NCBI GenBank assembly: GCA_009363875.1
Contig: CM018689.1
Location: 52,887,741 to 52,951,740 of the forward strand
Length of the DNA: 64,000 bases
Reading direction: 5' to 3'
DNA from: Mikania micrantha
Lineage: Eukaryota; Streptophyta; Magnoliopsida; Asterales; Asteraceae
In this document: one piece after another, positions 21,469 through 30,391 of the stretch
Layout: each line of letters opens with the position of its first letter
Position numbering within the stretch: the first letter of the stretch is position 1
The notes under the pieces: model-generated
The model's input: the letters and a program-made list of their open reading frames with translations, nothing else
Told to the model about the DNA's origin: nothing
Databases searched by the model: none
Position numbers and translations under genes: made by a program

Positions 21469-22659
21469 ATGGTGAACACCAGAGCAAAAATCAAGAAAGC
21501 CTGTAAAGCCTGTTTCTCTCCGGCTTACGTGGAGGATTCCGATCATCAATCGCCTCAGTCTGGAGCTTTGATCGGTTCCAACGATGACATTTTAATCGAA
21601 ATCCTTCTTCGGCTCCCTGTCACCTCCATCCTTCGGTTCAAATCTGTCTCTAAACACTGGCTATGGCTTTTGAGTCACACACGTTTCACCCTCATGCATG
21701 ACAACCTCTCAAAATCTCCCGGTCTTTTTGTTCACAACATGTATGTTTCGTTCGATGCTGAAAACCGAAACACTCCTCCTTTTCGTAGTCTAGATTTCTA
21801 CTTTGATCTTAGGGGGATCAGAATCCTGCAATCTTGTAACGGATTACTGCTTTGCTACAGCGATCGAGGATATGGTAAATATTACGTATTCAATCCCACC
21901 ACCAAGCAAATTGCAATCATCCCATCGGTTCTGGGTGGTCAATATGCTCGTAGCACTATCCGTTTCATGGGTCTTGCATTTCATCAAACAGATTGTGTTC
22001 ACTACAAAGTTGTTTGTATCCGTGGTGTAGATTCTGCTGGGGAGTTGTTTCAGATTCAAATATACTCGTCTGATACAGGGAAATGGAAGATTTCAAATGA
22101 AACTTTCTCAGCAAATACCTGGTTTACTTTTGGAGTTTATTGGAACGGAGGTATTCACTGGGCTCCGGCTTGTCGCAATCCTTTGTACTTCAAACTCATG
22201 GATGAACAGCTGCGAAAGTTACCCTTGCCGGCGACTTCTGGGGACTATTGTGACGGAGCAATTCCAATGTACTTCGGAGAGTCTAGAGGTCATCTGCACT
22301 TAGTAGATACCGATGAACATGAAAACCGGTTACACCTGAATGTGTATGAGATGATGATGGATCATTCAGGGTGGTTCGTCAAGTATGAAGTACGACTTGA
22401 TGAGCTTCCAGGTGCTTTCCCAGAGATGATCCATAACCACCATCACCCGTCAAGTCCATTTTACTATGAATTCGATGTATTTGATGTGGTTAGATGTGAA
22501 AAGGAAGAAGACACATTCATGGTGATAAGAATTCCTGGAAAGATCATTAAGTACAATGTTGTTGACAAGAGTTTTAAGGAGATATACAATCTTACCAACT
22601 ACAACTATTTACCATATGACAATGTTCATCGTTACACCGAAACCATAGCTTCTTTCTAA
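21469..22659 (+). CDS. F-box protein A2
   Basis: The 396-residue protein has no intron. After MVNTRAKIKK and a linker VEDSDHQSPQSGA comes the F-box (residues 34-76, LIGSNDDILIEILLRLPVTS, LRFKSVSKHWLWLLS). The F-box-associated domain has YYVFNPTTKQIAIIPS, RFMGLAFHQTDCVHYKVVCIR, LFQIQIYSSDTGKWKI, GVYWNGGIHWAPACRN, MYFGESRGHLHLVDT, LNVYEMMMDHSGWFVKYEV, DVVRCEKEEDTFMVIRIPGK and ends HRYTETIASF. It is expected to act as the substrate receptor of an SCF ubiquitin ligase; the substrate is unknown. The frame is intact. The upstream region was separated from the gene by the LINE, leaving about 215 bases of native promoter. Confidence 0.92.
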   Translation: MVNTRAKIKKACKACFSPAYVEDSDHQSPQSGALIGSNDDILIEILLRLPVTSILRFKSVSKHWLWLLSHTRFTLMHDNLSKSPGLFVHNMYVSFDAENRNTPPFRSLDFYFDLRGIRILQSCNGLLLCYSDRGYGKYYVFNPTTKQIAIIPSVLGGQYARSTIRFMGLAFHQTDCVHYKVVCIRGVDSAGELFQIQIYSSDTGKWKISNETFSANTWFTFGVYWNGGIHWAPACRNPLYFKLMDEQLRKLPLPATSGDYCDGAIPMYFGESRGHLHLVDTDEHENRLHLNVYEMMMDHSGWFVKYEVRLDELPGAFPEMIHNHHHPSSPFYYEFDVFDVVRCEKEEDTFMVIRIPGKIIKYNVVDKSFKEIYNLTNYNYLPYDNVHRYTETIASF

Positions 22660-22907
22660 AAGATAATTTGAATTTTTTGTACTTTTTCGTTTTATGTTAT
22701 TAAGATATTTGAGCTTCTTATCATTTAGGCATAATGTCATATAATTCTTAAAGCAATAGAACCAATCTCCGTTTGAGACAACTAAGTATCCAAAAACAGT
22801 AATAAATATGTAATATTAAATTTAGAAGTGTACCTTCTCTAGAGGAATTTTTTGTTAAAATTGGTGGGGCTTGATTTTTAGGTAGTTTTTTTATTAATGT
22901 TATTACT
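22660..22907. other. Downstream segment of F-box A2 with L18a copy deleted
   Basis: The A-unit 3' flank (ATAATGTCATATAATTCTTAAAGC, AAGTATCCAAAAACAG) is followed at about 22825 directly by GTACCTTCTCTAGAGGAATTTTTTG. In unit 1 that phrase lies beyond the L18a fragment, so the L18a part has been deleted here. Confidence 0.6.
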
Positions 22908-23120
22908 AGAACCATAGGGGCTTTGCCGTGGTGTGCCACCATGACCTTCCAAATGGGTTCAAAACTCTCACAAGACATATTGAGGCTAGGGGTCAAGGGT
23001 TTTTTCAAAGGGTTCCTCCTGGGATGACTGATGAGGTACCCTGAGTTCACGTGTTACCGTATGATTCAAGTCTTTGGGCTCGATTATATTCTGGGTTCAG
23101 GTGTTGCTGTTCAAAAAAAA
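22908..23120 (+). mobile_element. SINE copy C, plus strand, decayed
   Basis: Orthologous to SINE copy B: GGGGCTTTGCCGTGGTGTGCC head, AAAGGGTTCCTCCTGGGATG in the body, and a 3' end CAGGTGTTGCTGTTC-A(8). Its presence in both units dates it before the A-B duplication. Confidence 0.65.
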
Positions 23121-23346
23121 TAGAAAAATCATTAGACTATAAGTCATTTGATTGGTTAAGTATTTAAAACTAAAATGAGAATAACAAACTTGACAGGTCC
23201 CCTTCGTTTACTATTGTTTGAATACCACACCATAAAAAAATGTCGTCATATTTGTCTGCTTCAATGCTTCATTGATTCATTCTATGAATGTATTCATCGA
23301 TCTTTAAATTCACATCATGTCAAAACACTCAAAATCATTTTGGAGC

Positions 23347-24546
23347 ATGTTAAACTTCATAGCCAAAATCAAGAAAGCCCACAATTTCCTAAAATTAACC
23401 TGCTTTTTGCAGGCTTTCATGGAGGATTCTGATCATCAATCGACTCAGTCCGGAGCTTTGATCGGTTCTAACAATGACCTTTTAACCGAAATCCTTCTCC
23501 GTCTCCCTGTCACCTCCATCCTTCGTTTCAAATCCGTATCTAAACACTGGCAATGGATTTTAAGTCATACACATTTCACCCTCCGGTACGAAAGCCTTTC
23601 AGTGTCCCCTGGTCTGTTCACGATGTGTACCTTCGGTTTGACATCGAAAACCCAAGAACTAGTCCTTTTCATAGTCATGATTTCTGCTTTGATCCTTGTG
23701 GTATCAAAGTCGTCCAATCTTGTAAGGGATTGCTGCTTTGCCATATCGATCGATGTAGCATAGGTGCTCGTAAGTATTACGTGTATAATCCCACCACCAA
23801 GCAGCTTTCTTTCATCCCATCCATCCCCGGGGGTGAGAATGTTCATGAAACTATTCGTTTCATGGGTCTGGCATTTCATCAAACAGATTGTGTGCACTAT
23901 AAAGTTGTTTGTATTCGTTGTATAAAACCTGATGACGTCGAGTTCCAGATTCAAATCTACTCATCTGATACACGGAAATGGAATATTTCTGTTGAATCTT
24001 TCTCTGCGCATCGTCCCCTCTTATGTAAAGGAGTCTACAGTCTACTGGAATGGTGTTGTTCACTGGTCGCCCATTCGTCTCAATCACTTGTTCTTCAAAA
24101 TCGAGGTTGAACAGCTGCAAACGTTGCCCATGCCGGGCCTGCCGGCGTAGATGACGTCCACCGGAGGTACAAATTACTTCGGGGAATCAAGAGGTCATTT
24201 GCATTTCATAATGACCGATTATCGCCATGGTAAATGCTTGAATCTCGATGTGTATGAGATGTTGAAAGATTATTTCGGGTGGCTTGTGAAGTATCAGGTG
24301 AATCTTAATCAACTTCCGGGTGCTTTCCCGGGTATAATCTGCAAAAGGGGTTATGGTTTTTATGTGTTTGATGTGGTTAGAGGTGAAAGAGATGATGATA
24401 CGTTCCTGGTGCTGGTAATTCCAGGGAAAATAGTAACTTATAATCTTCATGACAAGATTTTCAGGGTGATATGCAATCTCGCCATTGACCAATTTGAAGG
24501 ACACTCGACTGTTCATCGTTATATAAAAAGTTTAGCTTCTTTTTAA
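23347..24546 (+). pseudogene. F-box pseudogene B2
   Basis: The parts of a B-type F-box gene are collinear but out of frame. The F-box (LIGSNNDLLTEILLRLPVTS, LRFKSVSKHWQWILS) opens after ATG 23347. A 4-bp deletion at about 23617 shifts the frame; it resumes as VHDVYLRFDIENP... YNPTTKQLSFIPSIPGG... RFMGLAFHQTDCVHYKVVCIR. A 7-bp tandem duplication AGTCTAC-AGTCTAC (about 24031-24045) shifts it again, just before WNGVVHWSPIRLN. A TAG at 24148-24150 interrupts before the last 131 codons, which are open to HRYIKSLASF. Overall length matches the live genes, so the decay is recent. Confidence 0.9.
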
Positions 24547-25016
24547 AACATGACTACCAAGTCACCATAAAATATCTTTGTTTTCATAACCGGACTGGAC
24601 TTAGAATCAGACGTCTTAGTTGTTATTTATCGGACCGGCAGGATATGTTCGACCGGATTTAAGAACCGGATAAGATAATAAATCTATAATATATTCCAAA
24701 AAATTATACAATTATAAACACATTTAATAAATGTAATTAATGTTTAAACAAACATAACTATGTTAAAAAATATCGGATTTGGTTTTGATATTCATTTTTT
24801 AGATTTTAGTTAAAAAAACTGAAATCCGGCCCGACTAGTGAACCGGCTCAACTAGCAGGTTACTTTAAATCCGGTTCCCATGCCTATTTTGAGTCACGTA
24901 GTTTTTATTTAAACATTTTTTGAAAAATATATAATATGTTATTTAAACATGTCTATAAACCACATAGTTGTGTACTGCATTTAACTTCTTAGTTTTTATT
25001 TTTTATAACTTATTAA
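24547..25016. other. Spacer with CCGGTTC-rich repeat debris
   Basis: About 24575-24880 carries ACCGGA, CCGGCC and AATCCGGTTCCCATGCCTATTTTG, typical of eroded hAT-like MITEs. No gene. Confidence 0.4.
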
Positions 25017-25173
25017 CTTTGGATGAAGTTGGAGACAATTCTTTGGTCAACAATTCTATTTATTAGAAATACTGACTTATTCAAGTCAACAACAAAAAGG
25101 TGTAGGCCAAAGCTTCCCTGGCAATCTTGTTATCATCTGCTTCCATGACAATCTTTCCCCAACGAAACCATCC

Positions 25174-25182
25174 CATAAATAC
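25174..25182 (+). promoter_or_regulatory. TATA-like motif of F-box A3
   Basis: CATAAATAC about 45 bases before the ATG, conserved with A2. The region 25016-25224 is collinear with 21263-21468. Confidence 0.45.
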
Positions 25183-25224
25183 ACATCTTCTTCCTTCAAC
25201 GCTCTCAAAATCATTCCAAAAATA

Positions 25225-26466
25225 ATGGTGAACACCAGAGCAAAAATCAAGAAAACCCAAAACACCCGTAAAATATGTTTCTCCCAGGCTTCCGTTGAGG
25301 ATTCCGATCACCAATCGTCTCAGTCTGGGGCTTTGATCGGTTCCAACGATGACCTTTTAACCGAAATCCTTTTCCGGCTCCCTGTCACCTCCATCCTTCG
25401 GTTCAAATCTGTCTCTAAACACTGGCGATGGCTTTTGAGTCAAGCGCGTTTCACCCTCATGCATGACAAACTCTCAAAATCTCCCGGTCTTTTTGTTCGT
25501 AACATGTATATTCCGTTCGATGCTGAAAACCGAAGCACTCCTCCTTTTCGCAGTCTGGATTTCTGCTTGGATCTTTGTGGGATCAGAATACTGCAATCTT
25601 GTAACGGGTTACTGCTTTGCTGCAGCGATCGAGGAAACGAACGTGCTCGTAAATATTACGTATTCAATCCCACCACCAAGCAATTTGCAATCATCCCATC
25701 GGTTCCAGGAGGTCAGAATGCTCGTAGAACTATCCGTTTCATGGGTCTGGCATTTCATCAAACAGATTGTGTTCACTACAAAGTTGTTTGTGTCCGTCGT
25801 GTAGAGCCTGCTGGGGAGTTGTTTCAGATTCAAATATACTCGTCTGATATCGGGAAATGGAAGATTTCAAATGAATCTTTCTCTGAGAATTTTTATACCT
25901 CGTTTAAGTATGGAGTTTATTGGAACGGAGCTATTCACTGGGCTCCTGCTTGTCGCATTCCCTTGTACTTCAAACTCATGGATGAACAGCTGCAAAAGTT
26001 ACCCTTGCCGGCGAATTCTAGGGACTATTATAACGGAGCAATTCCGATGTACTTCGGGGAGTCTAGAGGTCATCTGCACTTAGTAGATACCGCTCAACAT
26101 GATAATCGGTTACATCTGAATGTGTACGAGATGATGATGGATCATTCAGGGTGGTTTGTCAAGTATGAGGTACGACTTGATGAGCTTCCGGGTGCTTTCC
26201 CAGAGATGATCAATAGTTACCAAGATCCGTCGAGTCCATATTACTATGAATTCGAAGTATTTGATGTGGTTAGAGGTGAAAAGGAAGAAGACACATTCAT
26301 GGTGATAAGAATTCCTCATGAGAAGATGATCGGTTGGTACAATGGGAAGATCATTAGGTATAATGTTCATGAAAAGAGTTTTAAGGAGATATCCAATCTT
26401 ACCACCTATTACCGTGAAGCATATACCAATGTTCATCGTTACACCGAAACCCTAGCTTCTTTCTAA
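25225..26466 (+). CDS. F-box protein A3
   Basis: The 413-residue intronless protein has its F-box at residues 37-78 (LIGSNDDLLTEILFRLPVTS, LRFKSVSKHWRWLLSQ), followed by the same F-box-associated domain as A2 (YYVFNPTTKQFAIIPSVPGG, RFMGLAFHQTDCVHYKVVCVR, GVYWNGAIHWAPACRI, HLHLVDTAQHDNRL). Near the C-terminus it has a nine-residue insertion (HEKMIGWYNGK where A1 and A2 have only GK) that arose as an imperfect 27-bp tandem duplication of the AAGATCATTRGRTACAATG segment. Likely an SCF substrate receptor; the ligand is unknown. It is intact with a complete native promoter and is the longest of the three. Confidence 0.92.
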   Translation: MVNTRAKIKKTQNTRKICFSQASVEDSDHQSSQSGALIGSNDDLLTEILFRLPVTSILRFKSVSKHWRWLLSQARFTLMHDKLSKSPGLFVRNMYIPFDAENRSTPPFRSLDFCLDLCGIRILQSCNGLLLCCSDRGNERARKYYVFNPTTKQFAIIPSVPGGQNARRTIRFMGLAFHQTDCVHYKVVCVRRVEPAGELFQIQIYSSDIGKWKISNESFSENFYTSFKYGVYWNGAIHWAPACRIPLYFKLMDEQLQKLPLPANSRDYYNGAIPMYFGESRGHLHLVDTAQHDNRLHLNVYEMMMDHSGWFVKYEVRLDELPGAFPEMINSYQDPSSPYYYEFEVFDVVRGEKEEDTFMVIRIPHEKMIGWYNGKIIRYNVHEKSFKEISNLTTYYREAYTNVHRYTETLASF

Positions 26467-26661
26467 AGGATAATTTGAAATGTTTGTAATTTCGTTTTTT
26501 GTTATTAATATATTTGAACTTCTTGTCATTTAATCATAATGTCATATAATTCTTAAAGCAATAGAACCAATCTCCATTTAAGACAAATAAGTATCCAAAA
26601 ACAGTAATAAACATGTGTTAAATTTGAAGACCAAAACAGATGACAAGGGTCCATCAATCAC

Positions 26662-28180
26662 TCAGACAAACAAATTGGGCCTTGAAGCCTTGTATGTGGT
26701 CTTGAGTTTCCTAGTTGGGGGTCTAACCTTCTTAAACACCAACGGGAACTTTATCTTTGAGTTGTGAAACTGCTTGGTAGACTCTCTCTTGCATAGCTTA
26801 GCTGGAATGGTGGCAGTTTTGATGACCTGGATGCAATGATGACGGACCCTGTGGCGAGATGCCATCTCAGTGTACATCTGCTCAATCGACCCGTTTAAGG
26901 TTGTGTCCCTGTACTCCTTTTACATGTTATGATATCCGGTTCTTGATTGGTACCTTAGCCAGATTCCATAGTTCTTGATTGTTGTTGGGTTTTTCTCAAA
27001 AATCTGTACAATCAAATGATAAATGATTAAAGAAACTTCCAAACAAATCAAACTAGTTGCAAGAAAACTTTCTACAAATCAAAAGATAGTGTCAAACTCT
27101 TAGTGTATATAAGTATACATTTTTAACTTGAAAACTGGCATCTTTATATTGCATTAACTATTACAGTTAAACAGAAATTTAAACAATTGGGGTATTCAAA
27201 GGTTCAATTCATTCTCATAAACCTTGCAATTGTTAATAGAAACACATCATTGTAATTGATGCAATGTAATTCCATGATGCCCATGTGAGGCGACCAATAC
27301 TGCACCTTATGCAGACAACTACTCTTCTGGTTATGTCCACTTTTTGCTGATTTATTTAATAACTGTATTATAAGCTTGCACCTTTTCCATGGACTACTTA
27401 TAACTAGCTAGTAGTTAAAGTTAGGATTCTTGAAGCTTCTTTAGTTGTAACTGGAGGTGTGTTTTTTTTTTTTTTTAATTTTTTTTTTTGTAGTTATTTA
27501 TGATACTATCTTTAAATTTAGTTATTTGAAGTCAACATGTTAATATACCATCAACAAAGATAATACTTTTCTAATAATTTTTCAGTATTTCTTTAAGAAA
27601 AAACGCCAGAAACTTATAAACTGATGTTGTTAGTTCAAGTATGGAAATGTAAATGATTGTCTCCAAGCACATATAACTCAAATTCTGATGCAACTGAGCA
27701 TATAACTCAACGAAGATTTAGAAAATTTTCATTTTTTAAATTGACACACAAAGACTCAAAGAGTAAGCATCAAAGCACCAATGCCGTAAATGTTATTATC
27801 ATTGCTAAATCATTAGACAGAAATTTGTGTTAGAAACAACAGATCATACAACGCAAAAGATACAATTCGCACCACAAACAAAATGAGTACCTCGTTAATG
27901 GCAAGCATCTGACCATTGCTCTTCTTCAGCTTCCTCAAAAAATACCTAATTTCAACACCATAAAATGCATAAAAATATGCAATAATAATCAAGCGCACAA
28001 GTATCTTCACAACAAATAATTCAATCGATCCGAGTACAACAATAATTAACATCATCGATACGTACCAGAACTTGCTTTTAGCACGGACTTCATTAGTGGC
28101 CCAAAGCTTCATACGGAATATCTTCGGGTGCTCATCTGCCTCCGTCGGCAGGCCTCTGCCTACAACCTGAAATTGATGGA
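26662..28180 (-). pseudogene. RPL18A: Ribosomal protein L18a (eL20) gene copy with introns, 5'-truncated and with a nonsense codon
   Basis: Three exons are visible on the minus strand. Exon 28066-28180 encodes FHQFQVVGRGLPTEADEHPK onward to SKFW. Exon 27891-27945 encodes YFLRKLKKSNGQMLAINE, where the family usually has three more residues (VKK). Exon 26662-27003 encodes IFEKNPTTIKNYGIWLRYQS, then NM, TAA, KEYRDTTLN, EQMYTEMASRHRVRHH and on to SRPNLFV-stop. GT-AG borders fit at each junction. The TAA at 26920-26922 replaces a Tyr codon. The first exon with the start codon cannot be found; beyond the acceptor at 28181 lie a 48-bp tandem duplication and a foldback MITE. Introns show it is a DNA-level duplicate, not a retrocopy. 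Confidence 0.88.
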
Positions 28181-28266
28181 ACTACAAACAACAAACACGC
28201 AATCAATTGTGCAATCGAAATTGATGGAACTACAAACAACAAACACGCAATCAATTGTGCAATCGA
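28171..28266. repeat. Perfect 48-bp tandem duplication
   Basis: The unit starting AATTGATGGAACTACAAAC occurs at 28171-28218 and again, identical, at 28219-28266. On the minus strand it covers the end of an L18a intron and the first bases of the exon, so it duplicates a splice acceptor. Confidence 0.9.
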
Positions 28267-28284
28267 AAAAAAAAACTCGAATTT

Positions 28285-28928
28285 GAAAAATTACAAAAAT
28301 AGTCACTTTGACCAAAATTTTAAACAAAATGGCCATTTGACTTTTTCATCACCAAAATGTCCATGGCTTTACAGGCGCCGGCGCCCGTATACTTACGGTC
28401 GGCCGCCTATATGGGATCCAATGGGATTTCGCCATGTGTCCTTAACGGGCGCCCGGACCGACCACACAGGCGTCCGAACCTAGTTACGGGCGTCCAAGAC
28501 TTTTTTTCGGTAAACGTGTCACAGGCGCCCGCCTGTACTTTACAGGCGCCCGCCTGTACTTCACAGGCGCCCGCCTGTAAAGTACAGGCGCCCGACTGTA
28601 CTTTTTTATTTTTTTATTTTTTTTCTTTTTTTTTTAAACGACTTTTTATTTTTTTTATTTTTTTAGGGGCGGACGCCCGTGACAAAAATGTCAGGGTGAG
28701 CCCGACGCCCGTAACAACTTACTTTTTTAAAGGGCGTTCGTCAGATTTAAGAGGCGTGGCCGCCCGTGTAGGACACATGGCGAAATCCCATTGGATCCCA
28801 TATAGGCGGCCGCCCGTAAGTATACGGGCGCCGGCGCCTGTAAACGCATGGACATTTTGGTGATGGAAAAGTCAAATGGCCATTTTGTTTAAATTTTTGG
28901 TCAAAGTGGGTATTTTTGTGATTTTCCC
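28285..28928. mobile_element. Foldback MITE (Mutator-like), 644 bp
   Basis: The left arm (28285 to about 28445) and right arm (about 28765-28928) are inverted copies: TCACTTTGACCAAAATTTTAAAC..., TCCATGG(C/-)TTTACAGGCGCCGGCG, TATGGGATCCAATGGGATTT. The centre is a set of ACAGGCGCCCGCCTGTA palindromes with T-rich DNA. Flanks CTCGAATTT (28276-28284) and TTTAAATTT (28929-28937) may be a decayed 9-bp target duplication. An open frame inside (28357-28863) is a by-product of the arms. A degraded relative of the arm lies at 44727-44792. Confidence 0.75.
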
Positions 28929-28937
28929 TTTAAATTT

Positions 28938-29954
28938 TGTTACGCATACTCGTGGGCCGGTCCATTCCTTTTGTATCTTCTAAAAATTATTTTTTTACAT
29001 GAAACTTTTGTCAAAAAAACTTTAGAGGTGAACCAAAAAATCGATTTGGGTCTACTGGTGCAAGTCAAATCGATTCGAACTACCAGTTTAAGGACAAGTA
29101 GTTATGAAAAGGAACTAGAAACTGTTAAAGAAATAAGCAAAAAAAAAAAAGAAATTTATATACCCCATATCTACAAGTCTAATTACATTACATATATCCA
29201 AACAAAAAGTTGAATTATACATCTCTATCTTTCTTTTGTAATGTTCTGTGTTTAAATAAAAAGTCACGTATAATTTAAAATTTTATGTAACAAAATATAT
29301 GTAATTTAAATGATTAGATGATGAAATATATATAATTTATTTTTTCAAATCGAATATATTTATAATATATGTTGTTTATGGGGGTACTATAACAATTTCT
29401 AGTTTCTTTTCATCACTCATCACTTAAGTGATGTTATTGAAGATGTATTCACCGGATTCTTCTTTTGGTAAAGTTCGGTTAACTGATCTTTATGCCACCG
29501 TTCTAAAATGAGCTTAGTAATACCAGAATACTATCTCTGAATCGAGGATGATGACGTGGATGTGTGTGAGTGAGGTAATCCTCTTTTTCTCTTGTCTATA
29601 ATATTCTCTCTAAAACGAACTTTTAATGATGATCACCATTAGAAGTAGTAAAAAATGAATTTAACAACTAAAATATGCGTCGCAAGGGGGTCTCAAAACA
29701 ATCAAGCATATGTCGTATTTTTCATTTGTATGCTTGTGATCAAACAAACATATTATGAATCACTTAAGTATAGGCATTGATACTGGTTTGGTTTCTATTG
29801 TATTATTTATCAACACCTCATTTGTGGTGCACGCATATAATGTATATATGTGTGGGCTCTTAAGGGACAAAAGTAAAAGTGTACTAATTTTAACGTTATT
29901 TCAATTATTTTGTGAAAATAACGTTAAAACCATTGGGATTTTTAACTTCAAACG
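28938..29954. other. AT-rich spacer without genes
   Basis: No recognisable coding or repeat structure was seen apart from short AT-rich runs. The first exon of the L18a copy was searched for here and not found. Confidence 0.4.
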
Positions 29955-30085
29955 ATAACTTTGAGCCGGGGACTCTTTCGAAGCAGCATCTCTATCCCAA
30001 TTGGGACAGAGGTAAGTTTTGTATTTATCCTTCCCCCCAGACCCTACTGAAAAGTGGAAATATACTGGGTAAGGTTGTTGTTCGT
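29955..30085 (+). mobile_element. SINE fragment of the TS-like type
   Basis: GAGCCGGGGACTCTTTCGAAGCAGC, ATCCCAATTGGGACAGAGGTAAG, CCCCCAGACCCTACTGAA and TACTGGGTAAGGTTGTTGTT reproduce the widespread 3' half of plant SINEs whose tail is made of TTG repeats. The tRNA-like 5' half is not clear. The AAAACCATTGGGATTT upstream shows no B box. Confidence 0.6.
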
Positions 30086-30391
30086 TGTTTGTATTATATA
30101 TCAAATACAAAGGAGTGTGAAGCTAAAATCATGAATTTAAGACAAAAATTAATGACCGACCAGACCCTAAATATGAGGAATTCGTTATACCAAAAAGGAA
30201 AAAAACACAACATGCGTTAATAAAAAGGTTTTCAACATTAAGTTTGACAAAACTATCACACACATAACCAAATTTCAAATGTTTAACAAATGATAAACAA
30301 ACATACACAATCAAGTCTCAATAATCATTAAGGTCAGAAGGTGAGATAAATACAAACCTTATATTTGTTAATCTGAGAGAGAGAGAGAGAG

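Noticed and set aside
27813..28112. 99-codon minus-strand frame as a separate gene
   Set aside because: It reads through an L18a exon, an intron and part of the next exon; the spliced L18a model explains it.
28357..28863. 168-codon plus-strand frame with APACTLQAPACTSQAPAC repeats
   Set aside because: It is a translation of palindromic ACAGGCGCCCGCCTGTA copies within a foldback MITE.
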